Under the pieces are notes generated by a model that was given only the letters and a program-made list of their open reading frames with translations, did no database searches and was not told where the DNA came from. 64,000 nt of DNA from SFTJ01 sp045613305 (GTDB lineage Bacteria; Bacteroidota; Bacteroidia; Bacteroidales; Muribaculaceae), in contig JAZLAU010000011.1 of assembly GCA_045613305.1 (NCBI GenBank), forward strand, positions 111,893 through 175,892, given 5' to 3'. The translations under genes and the position numbers were made by a program. Shown here piece after piece: positions 16,439 to 26,900 of this stretch; positions within the stretch are counted from its first letter, which is position 1, and every line of letters starts with the position of its first letter.

Positions 16439-17632
16439 ATGAACGACGTATCATTACGAATCAAATCATTGGCGGCATCGGCCACCCTTGTTATGTCACA
16501 AAAGAGCCAAGAACTTAAGGCTCAAGGCGTTGATGTTATAAATATGTCGGTTGGCGAACCCGACTTTTTCACTCCAGAGCACATTAAGCAGGCTGCTAAA
16601 CAAGCAATCGACGACAACTGTTCGTTCTACACTGCCGTGCCTGGTTACCTGTCGTTAAGAAAAGCAATTTGCGATAAACTAAAACGCGAAAACGGTTTAG
16701 ACTACACTCCAGAGCAAATCGTGGTGGGCAACGGGGCTAAACAAGAACTCTGCAATGTAATTCTTGCCCTCGTTAACCCTGGCGACGAAGTCATCATCCC
16801 TACACCAGCATGGGTAAGTTATATGGAAATGGTGAAACTTGCCGAAGGGTCTACTGTTGAATTGTTTGCAGGACACGAGCAAAACTTCAAAATCACTCCC
16901 GAACAATTAGAAGCAGCAATCACCGAACGCACTTCGCTCGTAATGCTTTGCTCGCCTTCTAACCCCACAGGTGCAGTATACACCAAAGACGAACTTCGCG
17001 CTATTGCCGACGTTCTTGCCAAGTATCCTAAAATCATGATTCTTGCCGACGAAATATACGAGCATATCAACTACACCGGCGAGGTAAACTCAATAGCACA
17101 ATTCGAAAATGTGCGCGAACGCTGCATCATCATCAACGGTGTGTCGAAGGCCTATGCCATGACCGGTTGGCGCATTGGTTTCTTGGCTGGCCCTACTTGG
17201 GTGGCTAAAGCCGTTAACAAACTGCAAGGCCAATACACCTCTGGGTGCTCGTCTATAGCACAAAAGGCCGCCGAAGCCGCTTTTGCCGGACCGCAAGACT
17301 GCGTGGAAGAAATGAGAGCAGCATTCGAACGTCGTCGCGACCTTATCATTTCGCTAATGAGCGAAATTCCTGGACTTCGCCTCAGCAAACCCGAAGGCGC
17401 ATTCTACGTTATGCCCGAAGTGTCGCACTACTTTGGCAAAAAGGCTGGCGACAAAGTAATTAACGACGATAACGACTTGGCGCTTTATCTTCTTGAAGAA
17501 GGTCACGTGTCGGGCGTTGCCGGTGCGGCTTTCTGCGCTCCTGGATACATTCGTTTCAGTTACGCTACTTCCGACGAAAACATTCGAATTGCCGTGGCGC
17601 GAATCAAGGAAGCGCTTGCTAAACTTGCTTAA
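16439..17632 (+). CDS. Class I aminotransferase, probably aspartate aminotransferase
   Basis: A 397-residue PLP enzyme of fold-type I, probably transferring the amino group between aspartate and 2-oxoglutarate; cytosolic. Visible motifs: MSVGEPDFFTPEHI (36-49), NGAKQEL (98-104), CSPSNPTGAVY (171-181), ADEIYEHINY (203-212), GVSKAYAMTGWRIGF with PLP-lysine 237, and the C-terminal Arg-bearing YIRFSYATSDENI that binds the substrate carboxylate. Motif spacing fits the Bacillus/Thermus type (subgroup I-gamma). Single-gene unit between a -7 element and a terminator. Confidence 0.92.
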   Translation: MNDVSLRIKSLAASATLVMSQKSQELKAQGVDVINMSVGEPDFFTPEHIKQAAKQAIDDNCSFYTAVPGYLSLRKAICDKLKRENGLDYTPEQIVVGNGAKQELCNVILALVNPGDEVIIPTPAWVSYMEMVKLAEGSTVELFAGHEQNFKITPEQLEAAITERTSLVMLCSPSNPTGAVYTKDELRAIADVLAKYPKIMILADEIYEHINYTGEVNSIAQFENVRERCIIINGVSKAYAMTGWRIGFLAGPTWVAKAVNKLQGQYTSGCSSIAQKAAEAAFAGPQDCVEEMRAAFERRRDLIISLMSEIPGLRLSKPEGAFYVMPEVSHYFGKKAGDKVINDDNDLALYLLEEGHVSGVAGAAFCAPGYIRFSYATSDENIRIAVARIKEALAKLA

Positions 17633-17685
17633 CCCCCTTGAGAGCATTCTCTCAAGCAAAAACATATTACGTTTTCGTAAATCAG

Positions 17686-17729
17686 AGAGAGTGCGTTTGT
17701 TCATTCATTCGCACTCTCTTTCTATTTTC
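17686..17729 (+). terminator. Rho-independent terminator
   Basis: AGAGAGTGCG (17686-17695) pairs perfectly with CGCACTCTCT (17710-17719), followed by a T-rich stretch. A second 8-bp hairpin (CTTGAGAG/CTCTCAAG) lies just upstream at 17637-17656. Confidence 0.8.
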
Positions 17730-17769
17730 TCACATTAACCAAAAAATCGCTTAGCTCCTTTAATTTATC

Positions 17770-18915
17770 ATGAAGAAAACCCTGAAATTCTTACAAGGCA
17801 TTTTCATTGGATTCATCATAGGTTTCGGAATCGTAGCCTTAGGATTCGCCATGTTTAGCGACAAGCCTGTTGGCTCTCTTTTCGACAAAATCTTATCAAT
17901 CGACATAATCAGTTCGCTGGCCTACTCTTTCCTTGCCGTTTTCATTGCTCTAATAGTTCACACCCTGGTTCACGAAGGCGGACACCTGCTTTTCGGGCTA
18001 TATTCAGGTTACCGATTTGTGTCGTTCAGAATTTTCAGTTTCACCATCATTAAGCAAAACAATCGACTACGTTTCAAAAAATATTCGGTGCTCGGCACTG
18101 GCGGCCAATGCCTAATGTCACCTCCCGACAATGTCCCACTGCACGAAATACCCTACGCACTCTATAACTTTGGCGGAGTGATACTTAACTTCATAGTTGC
18201 CACTCTTGCCCTTGCTGTGCTGCTCACATTTGGCGACATGGGCATATTCTTAACCCTGCTGCTGTCGTACTTGGTGTTTTTCGGATTATTGTTTATTTTC
18301 CTCAACGGAGTGCCTCTAAAACTCAGCGGAATTCCTAACGACGGATACAACGGACTTTACTTGGGACGCAGCACAAATGCTCGAGTGTGCTTTGCTCGAC
18401 AACTGCTCATCAACGAACAATTGCAACTCGGTGTGCGACCTAAAGACATGCCCGATGAGTGGTTTCACATCATCGACGCTAACCTTAACGACCCGCTGCA
18501 ACTTGCCATTATTAACGCACAAGTAGCACGAAACATCGACATGCTGAAGTTTGAAGATGCACTGAAGCAATATAACGAAATTGCACCTCTCGCGCAGAAA
18601 ATCACTTTATTCAAACACGAAATCGACTGCGAACTGGTGTTCCTTAACCTCGTGTGCGGCAACATCGAAACAGCCAAACTGCTCTACACCAAAAAACTCG
18701 AAGCCTATGTGATGCAGTTTGCTAAAACCATGTCGTCGAAAGACCGCATTCGCTTTGCATTGGCTCTATATGCCGACAAAAACATTGACCGCGCTAAGCG
18801 TCTGCGCGAAAACCTATTCAATCACTACGACTGCTATCTCCTTAAGGGCGAAGTCGACAGCGACCTCGCCATTATGGACCACCTGCTCAACAAAGAAACC
18901 AACAATGCCAACTAA
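17770..18915 (+). CDS. M50-like membrane zinc metalloprotease with cytosolic tail
   Basis: A 381-residue polytopic protein. Membrane segments lie near 8-30, 45-66, 130-155 and 158-180. The second ends in HEGGH (68-72), a metal-binding HExxH-type motif of intramembrane proteases, and IPNDG (188-192) resembles the NPDG motif that supplies the third metal ligand in site-2 proteases. The remaining about 180 residues are soluble, alpha-helical and TPR-like by composition. Proteolytic activity is inferred from the two motifs; substrate unknown. No co-directional neighbour is close enough to form an operon. Confidence 0.7.
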   Translation: MKKTLKFLQGIFIGFIIGFGIVALGFAMFSDKPVGSLFDKILSIDIISSLAYSFLAVFIALIVHTLVHEGGHLLFGLYSGYRFVSFRIFSFTIIKQNNRLRFKKYSVLGTGGQCLMSPPDNVPLHEIPYALYNFGGVILNFIVATLALAVLLTFGDMGIFLTLLLSYLVFFGLLFIFLNGVPLKLSGIPNDGYNGLYLGRSTNARVCFARQLLINEQLQLGVRPKDMPDEWFHIIDANLNDPLQLAIINAQVARNIDMLKFEDALKQYNEIAPLAQKITLFKHEIDCELVFLNLVCGNIETAKLLYTKKLEAYVMQFAKTMSSKDRIRFALALYADKNIDRAKRLRENLFNHYDCYLLKGEVDSDLAIMDHLLNKETNNAN

Positions 18916-19031
18916 CAAACATCGTTGCAACAAAATGCAATAAGTAATTCCTTTAACTCGCAATTTTAGTCCATTTCTTCCTAATCGGGCAAAATTTCCG
19001 ACAAATAATTTCTTATTGAGCATTTTTACAT

Positions 19032-19039
19032 TACCTTTG
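19032..19039 (+). promoter_or_regulatory. Candidate -7 element (TACCTTTG) of korAB
   Basis: A TAnnTTTG match 75 bases before the korA ATG; no clear -33 element. Confidence 0.4.
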
Positions 19040-19113
19040 TTGAATAATAGTATTATACAAGAACTATAAACCTAAAAACAATACTTTAACTCTAATTCGG
19101 TTACAAAAATCTT

Positions 19114-20967
19114 ATGTTAGAAAAACAAAATGTCAAAGTACTTGACAGAGTAGTTGTCAGATTTTCTGGTGACTCTGGTGACGGTATGCAATTAGCCGGC
19201 AACATTTTCTCAAATGTGTCGGCCGGTATCGGTAACCAAATCTCTACATTCCCTGACTATCCTGCCGAAGTACGTGCACCTCAAGGTTCTCTTAATGGTG
19301 TTTCTGGCTTCCAAGTTAATGTTGGCCGTGGCGTACACACTCCTGGCGACAAGTGCGATGTGCTTGTTTCTATGAATGCTGCCGCCCTAAAGCAAAATGT
19401 GAAATTCCTCAAGGACGGTGGCGTGGCTATTATCGACATCGACTCTTTCAAGAAGTCTGACCTCGACAAAGCGCTCTACACTACCGACAACCCTTACGAA
19501 GAAATTGGATTAACAAAGATTGGCGCTCAAATCGTTGAAGTGCCTATGACATCTTTGGTGAAGGCTGCCCTTGCCGACTCTGGTCTCGACAACAAAGTGG
19601 CGCTTAAGTGTCGCAACATGTTTGCGCTTGGCTTAGTGTGCTGGTTGTTCGACCGTCCTTTGGAAAGTGCGCTTCACATGCTTAAGAATAAATTCGCTAA
19701 GAAACCTGCCATCTACGAAGCCAACGCTAAGGTGGTGCAAGGCGGTTATGACTATGGTCACAACATTCACGCTTCGGTTTCTACCTACCGCATCGAAAGC
19801 AACAACGCAAAACCTGGCATCTACACCGACATCAATGGTAACACCGCCACTGCTTGGGGCCTTATCATGGCTTCTGAAAAGAGCGGTCGTCCACTTTTCC
19901 TCGGCAGTTACCCTATCACTCCTGCCACCGACATCCTTCACGAACTTGCTAAGCGCAAAGACCTTGGCGTGAAGGCTTGCCAAATGGAAGACGAAATTGC
20001 TGGCGTTTGCTCGGCTATCGGTGCTGCTTTTGCAGGTCACTTAGCCGCTACATCTACTTCTGGTCCTGGTCTTGCCCTTAAGGGCGAAGCCATCGGCTTG
20101 GCAGTAATGGCCGAATTGCCTCTTGTAGTTATCGACGTTATGCGCGGCGGTCCTTCTACCGGTTTGCCTACTAAGACCGAACAAACCGACCTTTTGCAAG
20201 CGCTTTATGGCCGTAACGGCGAATCACCTCTTGTGGTTATTGCGCCTACCTCGCCTACCGACTGCTTCGACATGGCTTTCGACGCTGCTCGCATTGCCAT
20301 AGAGCACATGACTCCTGTAATTTTGCTTACCGACGCATTCATCGCCAACGGTTCTTCGGCTTGGCGTGTGCCTGAAGCTGACGAATATCCAGAAATCAAG
20401 CCTAACTACGTTACCGACGAAGTGCGCGAAGGCTGGAAACCTTACAAGCGCAACGACGAATTCGTGAGATATTGGGCTATCCCAGGACAAGAAGGCTTGC
20501 AACACCGTCTTGGCGGTCTTGAAAAGGACTTCAACACAAGTGCTCTTTCTAACGACCCTATCAACCACGAAAAGATGGTGATGACTCGTATGGCTAAAAT
20601 CGAAAATGTGGCTAACCACATCCCTGAACTTGAAGTGATTGGCGACAGCGATGCCGACACTATAATTGTTGGTTGGGGTGGCACTTTCGGTCACATATAC
20701 ACTGCAGTTGAAGAAATGCAAGCTGCTGGTAAGAAGGTGGCCTTCGCTCAATTCCGTCACATTTCTCCACTTCCTAAGAACACCGAAGAAGTGCTTAAGA
20801 AATATAAGACTGTGATTGTTGCCGAACTTAACACCGGACAATTTGCCGACTACTTGCAAAGCAAGATTGCTGGTCTTAACATTAAACGTATCAACAAGAC
20901 TCAAGGTCAACCATTCTTGGTACAAGAAATTATTGATGGTGTAACTAATATTATGGAGGGTAAATAA
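19114..20967 (+). CDS. korA: 2-oxoacid:ferredoxin oxidoreductase, fused gamma/alpha subunit
   Basis: A 617-residue subunit of 2-oxoglutarate (or related 2-oxoacid) ferredoxin oxidoreductase, which makes or uses acyl-CoA with reduced ferredoxin in anaerobes. Residues 1-about 190 are the gamma domain (VVRFSGDSGDGMQLAGNIFS, VRAPQGSLNGVSGFQVN). Residues about 210-600 are the alpha, pyrimidine-binding part: PITPATDILHELAK, EDEIAGVCSAIGAAFAGH, SGPGLALKGEAIGLA and RGGPSTGLPTKTEQ. Two bases separate it from korB. Codon use is biased to abundant-protein codons. The gene lacks the delta ferredoxin domain, as in KorAB-type enzymes. Preference for 2-oxoglutarate over other 2-oxoacids is inferred. Confidence 0.93.
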   Translation: MLEKQNVKVLDRVVVRFSGDSGDGMQLAGNIFSNVSAGIGNQISTFPDYPAEVRAPQGSLNGVSGFQVNVGRGVHTPGDKCDVLVSMNAAALKQNVKFLKDGGVAIIDIDSFKKSDLDKALYTTDNPYEEIGLTKIGAQIVEVPMTSLVKAALADSGLDNKVALKCRNMFALGLVCWLFDRPLESALHMLKNKFAKKPAIYEANAKVVQGGYDYGHNIHASVSTYRIESNNAKPGIYTDINGNTATAWGLIMASEKSGRPLFLGSYPITPATDILHELAKRKDLGVKACQMEDEIAGVCSAIGAAFAGHLAATSTSGPGLALKGEAIGLAVMAELPLVVIDVMRGGPSTGLPTKTEQTDLLQALYGRNGESPLVVIAPTSPTDCFDMAFDAARIAIEHMTPVILLTDAFIANGSSAWRVPEADEYPEIKPNYVTDEVREGWKPYKRNDEFVRYWAIPGQEGLQHRLGGLEKDFNTSALSNDPINHEKMVMTRMAKIENVANHIPELEVIGDSDADTIIVGWGGTFGHIYTAVEEMQAAGKKVAFAQFRHISPLPKNTEEVLKKYKTVIVAELNTGQFADYLQSKIAGLNIKRINKTQGQPFLVQEIIDGVTNIMEGK

Positions 20968-20969
20968 TC

Positions 20970-21986
20970 ATGGAAGATAACAAAAAATATTTAGCAGCCG
21001 ACTATAAGAGCGACCAATCTGTACGCTGGTGTCCAGGTTGCGGCGACCACTTCGTTCTTGCAACTCTTCATAAGGCTATGGCTGAAGTTGGCGTTGCGCC
21101 TCACAACACTGCCGTAATTTCGGGTATCGGTTGTAGCTCTCGCCTTCCTTACTACATGAACACTTATGGCTTCCACACCATTCACGGTCGTGGCGGTGCT
21201 ATCGCTACAGGATTCAAAACTGCAAACCCTAAGATGTCGGTATGGCAAATTTGTGGCGACGGCGACGGTTTGGCTATTGGCGGTAACCACTTCATTCACG
21301 AAGTTCGCCGTAACATCGACCTTAACGTAATATTGCTTAACAACAAGATTTACGGCCTTACAAAGGGTCAATACTCTCCTACAAGCGACAGAGGCTTCGT
21401 GAGCAAATCTTCGCCTTACGGAACTACCGAAGACCCATTTGTGCCTGCTGAATTAGTGTTTGGCGCTCGTGGCACTTTCTTCGCTCGTTCGCTCGACGTT
21501 GACCCTAAAATCACTCAAGAAGTGATGGTTGCTGCTGCTATGCACAAAGGTTGCTCTATCGTGGAAGTGCTTCAAAACTGTATGATTTTCAACCACGGTA
21601 TTCACAACTTCATCACCGACCGCGAAAACCGTGCCGACAGAACCATTCACCTTGTTCATGGCGAAAAGATGATTTTCGGCAAGGATATGAATAAGGGTAT
21701 CGTTCAAGACGGTTTCGGCCTTAAGGCTGTAACTATTGGCGAAGACGGTTACACTATCGACGACGTGCTTGTTCACGACGCTAAGTGCCAAAGCAACTTC
21801 TTGCACCAACAATTAGCCCTTATGGACGGTCACGATTTGCCTTTGGCTGTTGGTGTTATTCGCGACGTTGAAGCACTTACTTACAACGACGAAGTTGAAA
21901 AGCAAGTGGCTGAAGTAGTAGCAAAGAAAAACTTCACTTGCCTTCGCGACATGATTCTTGCCGGCGAAACTTGGGAAGTTAAGTAA
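20970..21986 (+). CDS. korB: 2-oxoacid:ferredoxin oxidoreductase, beta subunit
   Basis: A 338-residue thiamine-diphosphate subunit that completes the oxidoreductase with KorA. WCPGCGDH places Cys21 and Cys24, and GIGCSS places Cys55, as likely ligands of the 4Fe-4S cluster. The TPP/Mg motif starts at GDGD (96-99) and runs through NNKIYGLTKGQYSPTS. It starts two bases after korA stops and ends in a strong terminator, so the operon has two genes. Confidence 0.95.
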   Translation: MEDNKKYLAADYKSDQSVRWCPGCGDHFVLATLHKAMAEVGVAPHNTAVISGIGCSSRLPYYMNTYGFHTIHGRGGAIATGFKTANPKMSVWQICGDGDGLAIGGNHFIHEVRRNIDLNVILLNNKIYGLTKGQYSPTSDRGFVSKSSPYGTTEDPFVPAELVFGARGTFFARSLDVDPKITQEVMVAAAMHKGCSIVEVLQNCMIFNHGIHNFITDRENRADRTIHLVHGEKMIFGKDMNKGIVQDGFGLKAVTIGEDGYTIDDVLVHDAKCQSNFLHQQLALMDGHDLPLAVGVIRDVEALTYNDEVEKQVAEVVAKKNFTCLRDMILAGETWEVK

Positions 21987-22019
21987 CTCGCTAACATTTT
22001 AACTTAACTCTATACACAA

Positions 22020-22058
22020 CGAAGGCTTCTGCCATTAGGCAGAGGCCTTCGCTTTTTT
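22020..22058 (+). terminator. Rho-independent terminator of korAB
   Basis: A 14-bp stem (CGAAGGCTTCTGCC with GGCAGAGGCCTTCG, one G-U pair), a 4-base loop, then CTTTTTT. Confidence 0.95.
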
Positions 22059-22148
22059 CACACACTCAACGGCCACGATTGCAACAGCAGTGTTTCACAC
22101 ACCCAACGGCTACGATTGCGACAGCAAAGCTTCACACACTCAGCAAGC
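22057..22148 (+). repeat. Intergenic 37-bp tandem repeat (2.5 copies)
   Basis: Copy 1 (22057-22093) and copy 2 (22094-22130) share the frame TTCACACACyCAACGGCyAC, GATTGCrACAGCA; a third copy breaks off after 18 bases (22148). It begins right after the korAB terminator. The rest of this gap (22149-22373) has no gene; it is C-rich and G-poor and holds a looser repeat around CACCATCAATCCTCC (22224) and ACCATCAATTCTCT (22317), each followed by AAAGAGCCTT. Confidence 0.75.
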
Positions 22149-22373
22149 ATATTAGGTGCATAACCCATCATCTGCAACCCATCCACAGGGCTACACACCA
22201 ATTCCCCTGCACCATCTTCGGGCACCATCAATCCTCCAATTCTCGCCCCACAAAGAGCCTTTTATCTAATCCCACCAAACGCCGTCCATCAATCCCACCG
22301 ATTCTCACTCAAAGCAACCATCAATTCTCTTACCCTCGCACCATAAAGAGCCTTATGGCTTATCACATTGCCA

Positions 22374-22415
22374 CAAAAAAAGAGCGGCTGGATTCCCCGT
22401 GGGAAATCCAACCGC
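22374..22415 (-). terminator. Rho-independent terminator (minus strand)
   Basis: On the minus strand a 15-bp stem (GCGGTTGGATTTCCC with GGGAATCCAGCCGC, minor mismatches), followed by seven T. It ends the receptor/lipoprotein operon. Confidence 0.9.
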
Positions 22416-22447
22416 AAAATATAGGATTAAATTAAAAGCCTAAGTTA

Positions 22448-23974
22448 TTATTCGCCAGCTTCTATACCTACACAGTAAGCATTCTTCATTTGGTTAACAC
22501 CATTGTATGAAGTCTTAGTACCTACGATAGTAATCTTGTCACCAGCCTTAATGCCGTTATCCTTAATAAAGTATTGCTTTGATGTGTTGTTCCATTGACC
22601 GTAGCAACCATAAGTTTCTGCAGTCACTGTACCGTCTTCGCTTTCAAGTATCATGTTACCATACTTCAAAGCGTTGTCGCCGCTCTTAATTTCCTTAACA
22701 ACTGCTGTAACTACATAAGTGTTACCATCGTTGTCAGGAAGAGCAACAAATTCAGCCAAAGTCTTTTGGATTGGAGAAGCCAATACTTCTTCAAGAACAC
22801 CATCAACGATTTGTGGGCCGTTGTATTCGCCACGCTTACCAGTCATAGTGATGATATCGCCAAGTTTAGCAACATCCTTGAAGTTGCCTGTCTTGTAAGA
22901 GTAAATCTTACCTGACCAGTCTTGGATGTCGATGTTGTTGCCATACTTAGCATCTACACTTGTTACAATACCAGTTACACGGAAGATTGTGCTGCCTACT
23001 TCAGCGTTAAGAATGTCGGCTACAGTTGCAACGATAATTGAACCCTTTTGGTCAATTGTTGTTTCTGCGCTGTAGTTCTTCTTGCCGTCAGTTGTTGTGA
23101 ACACAAGAGTAGCGCTGCGGTCGCCTACTTCGTTTGCTGCGATGTCAAGGATAACAGTTGATGCTGTGCCCTTGTTTTGGATTGACGCAATTGAAATCCA
23201 TGACTTGTATTCTTCTGGAATTTCTACCGATACGCCTTGGCCCTTGCAAGTTAGGTCTACTTGATATTGACCACCTTCCTTTGCAACAACCTTTTCTTCT
23301 TCATTACCTACAAGGTGTGAAGCTTCAACCTTGATAAGTGACTTGTTTACGCTGATGAATGTAGCATCCACAAGTTCTACAACACCGTTGTAAGTAGTCT
23401 TAGGACCAGAAACTGTTACTTCGTCACCAACTTCAATGTTGAATGAAGCCCAGTTGTACTTACCTGCAGCGTCAAGTGTACCATAGATGTACACTTCGCC
23501 AGAGCCGTCGTTGATGTAGAAGTTACCATATTGAGTGTTTGCAATCTTTGTAACAACACCCTTCACACGATATTGCTTGCCGTCAGGACCTGCAAGAACT
23601 TCAGCACATGTTGCATCGCTGATAACTGGCAAACCTTGAATAACGTTGATAAGTTGAGTCTTATCGCCGCACTTCAAAGCGATTTCTGCCGTACGACCGT
23701 CAAGAGTCTTTTCAGCAGAGAATGTTACTTGTGTTTCACCTGTTGAACCATTCTTTGGAGAAACTGTCAACCATTCTGGGATAGTAGTTTCATCGATTGT
23801 CCAATCGCCCTTTGCATTCACAATTGTGAAGTCTTCACCACCAATTTCTGGAATTGCAATATACGATGTAGAAACCTTTACTTCGTCAAGAAGCTTCACT
23901 TGGTCTTCGTCAGAGCAGCTCACCAATGTTGCGAACAATGCAATGAACGCTGGAAGAATATATTTTAGTTTCAT
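22448..23974 (-). CDS. Surface lipoprotein with BACON and OB-fold domains
   Basis: A 508-residue lipoprotein (lipobox LVSC, Cys20). Layout: BACON domain (about 30-112; SYIAIPEIGGEDFTI, WTIDETTIPEWLTVSPKNGSTGE), OB-fold-like domain (about 118-210; YRVKGVVTKIANTQYGNFYINDGSGEVYIYG), a second BACON-like domain (about 225-312), and two more OB-like domains (about 315-398 and 400-506; FRVTGIVTSV, GNNIDIQDWSGKIYSY, MILESEDGTVTAETYG). BACON domains are carbohydrate- or mucin-associated in Bacteroidetes; the OB repeats resemble nucleic-acid or glycan-binding modules. It follows the TonB receptor by 23 bases and replaces the SusD one might expect there. Ligand unknown. Confidence 0.85.
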   Translation of the reverse strand: MKLKYILPAFIALFATLVSCSDEDQVKLLDEVKVSTSYIAIPEIGGEDFTIVNAKGDWTIDETTIPEWLTVSPKNGSTGETQVTFSAEKTLDGRTAEIALKCGDKTQLINVIQGLPVISDATCAEVLAGPDGKQYRVKGVVTKIANTQYGNFYINDGSGEVYIYGTLDAAGKYNWASFNIEVGDEVTVSGPKTTYNGVVELVDATFISVNKSLIKVEASHLVGNEEEKVVAKEGGQYQVDLTCKGQGVSVEIPEEYKSWISIASIQNKGTASTVILDIAANEVGDRSATLVFTTTDGKKNYSAETTIDQKGSIIVATVADILNAEVGSTIFRVTGIVTSVDAKYGNNIDIQDWSGKIYSYKTGNFKDVAKLGDIITMTGKRGEYNGPQIVDGVLEEVLASPIQKTLAEFVALPDNDGNTYVVTAVVKEIKSGDNALKYGNMILESEDGTVTAETYGCYGQWNNTSKQYFIKDNGIKAGDKITIVGTKTSYNGVNQMKNAYCVGIEAGE

Positions 23975-23997
23975 ATCTTTTTGTTTTTATCCGTTTA

Positions 23998-26900
23998 TTA
24001 GTTGAAAATATACTTTACACCAATTGAAGCATACCAGCATTGACCGATTCCGTGGCTAAGCACGAATGTGTCAGTCTTGCCGTTGATTGCGCCTGGAGTA
24101 GAGAATGTTGCATATCCATCTGCATCTACACCTTCATACTTAAGGATGCGTGCATCGCTACCAATTTCTGGGTTCAAGTACTTAGATACACCCCAGCTTG
24201 AGTTGAAGAAGTTAAGTACGTTCTTAACATCGAAGCCCAATTGTAGTGTGTGCTTAGCGCCGCCTACATTCAACTTAAAGTCGTGCTTGTAGCTGAAGTC
24301 TACGCGGTGTACCCATGGTGAGTATAGGCTGTAAGCTTCTGCATATTCACCTTGATGCTTCTTCAAGTAGTCGTTGCTGTGAACATAGTCCATGAAACGG
24401 TTCTTGTCGTCAGCCGATACGAAACGGAATTCGCCCTTTTCTACTTCTGCATCTGTTGGGATGTAAAGTGCATCGTAGTTGTAGCCGTCACCGTTCATGT
24501 CGTTAACTGTCATGAATGAAGTGTTGCTACCGCCACGCCATGTTTCATAAATCAAGCTATAGTGGTTGTTACCCTTGTCGTGTGCTGTTAGAGATGCTAC
24601 GAAACGGTCTGGAGTAACGTTAACACCATTGTGTAGTAGGATGTTGTTTGGACCTTGTACGGTTGGTACATATGTGAATGCTGATTCAGCATTTGAACCT
24701 GGAAGTGAAGTAACTTCCTTCGACACTGAGTGAGTGTAAGCTGCCATAATCGACAACCAGTCGGTTGGCTTAGCGTTGATTGTTGCACTTGCAATCCAAC
24801 CATAACCACGGCTTGTGTTTTCAAGAACGAATGCCTTTGTGCCTTGACGGAATTCTGATGGATAAATTGGACGGTTGTCTGCACCGTTGAAGCGTGCAAA
24901 ACCTGCCACATCCTTCATACTCCAGTCGCGGATTGATGCTGCATTGATAGTCTTGTTGAAGATACCTTCCAATGTCACTGACAATGGGAATGATACTGGC
25001 ACTGAATAGTCGATTGCCAATGATGTCTTCCACACTTGTGGCATCTTGAAGCTTGGGTCTACTGCTGAGATTGATGATGGAACTGTACCGTCTTCTGGGT
25101 TGATAGTCATTGGGTAACCCAATGTTGCTAGCTTAGCCAACAATTCTTCGCGACGTAGCAAGCCACCCTTGAATTCGTCCATTGTGAAGCCCATCTTTTG
25201 TGCATTCTTTGCATTGATTTGTGCTTGGTATTGAACCATACCTGAGTTTGTTGGCATGTTTGTGAAGAATACCAATGGCAAACGGCCTGTGAACAAACCT
25301 GTACCACCACGCACCTTGAAGCTCTTGTCACCAAATACGTCCCAGTTGAAACCTACACGTGGAGAAACTGAAATCTTTGAACCTGGCCACTTACCTGTGT
25401 CAATGTGACGGTCTTCGCCATCTACATTATATGTTAGTGCCAAAATTGCGTTGTTTGTCATCAAGTCGGCGTTGTTGTAGAACCATCCGTCAAGACGCAA
25501 ACCATAAGTCAACTTAAAGTTGTTGTTAACCTTCCATTCATCTTGGCCATACAAACCTACCTTGCTGTAGCGTACGCGTGCTGCTGGGTTTGCTTCACCG
25601 TCGTAACCGTAAGTCAAACATACAACTTCTGGTGCTGCACCTGTCAAGAATTCTTCTAGGCTTGTGTAGCGATAGTAACCTGTACCGTTACGCATGTAAG
25701 CGTTGTCGGCCATTTGGTATTCGTATGACACACCGCCAGTAATCTTGTGCGCTCCCAAGTAGTAAGTGATGTCGTCCTTAATGTTCCATACTGTGTTGTG
25801 TACTGCATTGTTCCAAGTAAACAATTCATAACCTGTTGCAATGTAGTTTTGGTTATCCTTTAGGATATCGATGAATGGGAAATCTTCTGAAGAAGAAGAA
25901 CGTACTTGGTCAAGTTTTGAGAATGTAGCCAAGAATTGGTTTGATAGGTTATCGCTCAAACGGCTGTTCAAGTCAAATGAGAATGAGTGTACCAAGTGGT
26001 CTTGTGCATACATTGAGTTTGCAAATGCCATTGACGACTTTGATGTACGATAGTCTGACATACGTGTACCACCGTCCATTGATGTACCGTTTGGTGAACT
26101 CCATGCACGGTTCTTTGTGTAGTTGTAACGTACTGCCAACTTGTGGCTGTCGTTGATGTTCCAGTCTACACGTGCCAACAACTTATAGTTGCTTTCGTCT
26201 GCTGGGAACGATGTGAATGAACCTGTGTCGTAGCCATACTTGTTCTTCAAGTGGTCAGAAACTGCTTGAAGGTCGGCCTTCGATGTACGTGAGATATAGT
26301 TATCTGGGTCTGCTACACCATTTTCTGATGCTCTCCAACGGTTTGCAATACTTGGGGTTTGTTGCATTTCACCGTTTACGAAGAAGAACAACTTGTTCTT
26401 GATGATTGGGCCACCCAAAGTGAAACCATAAGTTGTGTTGCGGTCTTTGTCGCGTGCACCACCTATTTGTTGGCCATCGATAGCGTCACCACGCATGTTT
26501 TCGTTCTTGTGGTAAACGTATGCGCTACCCTTGAAGGTGTTTGTACCTGACTTTGTAATGGCGTTAACACCACCACCGATGAAGTTTGTTTGACGTACGT
26601 CGAATGGAGAAATAACCACTTGCATTTCTTCGATTGCATCGATTGAAATTGGGTTACCACCACCTGGCAACGCATCGCTCAAACCAAAGTTGTTGTTGAA
26701 GTCAGCACCGTCAACTGTGAAGTTTGCTGTACGACCATCTGCACCTGCAAATGTCATGCCGTTACCACCATAAGGCGACAAACGTGTGAAGTCGGTAATA
26801 CCACGGCTCACTGTTGGCATTGCTTGCAACTGACGGCTTGTGATGTTTGTTGACGCACCTGTCTTTTCTGTTGTGAATTTTGTTGCTTGGGCTGTTACTA

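Noticed and set aside
22079..22435. 118-codon plus-strand frame after korAB
   Set aside because: It spans the tandem repeats and the minus-strand terminator, and its product is low-complexity Pro/Thr/His without family features.
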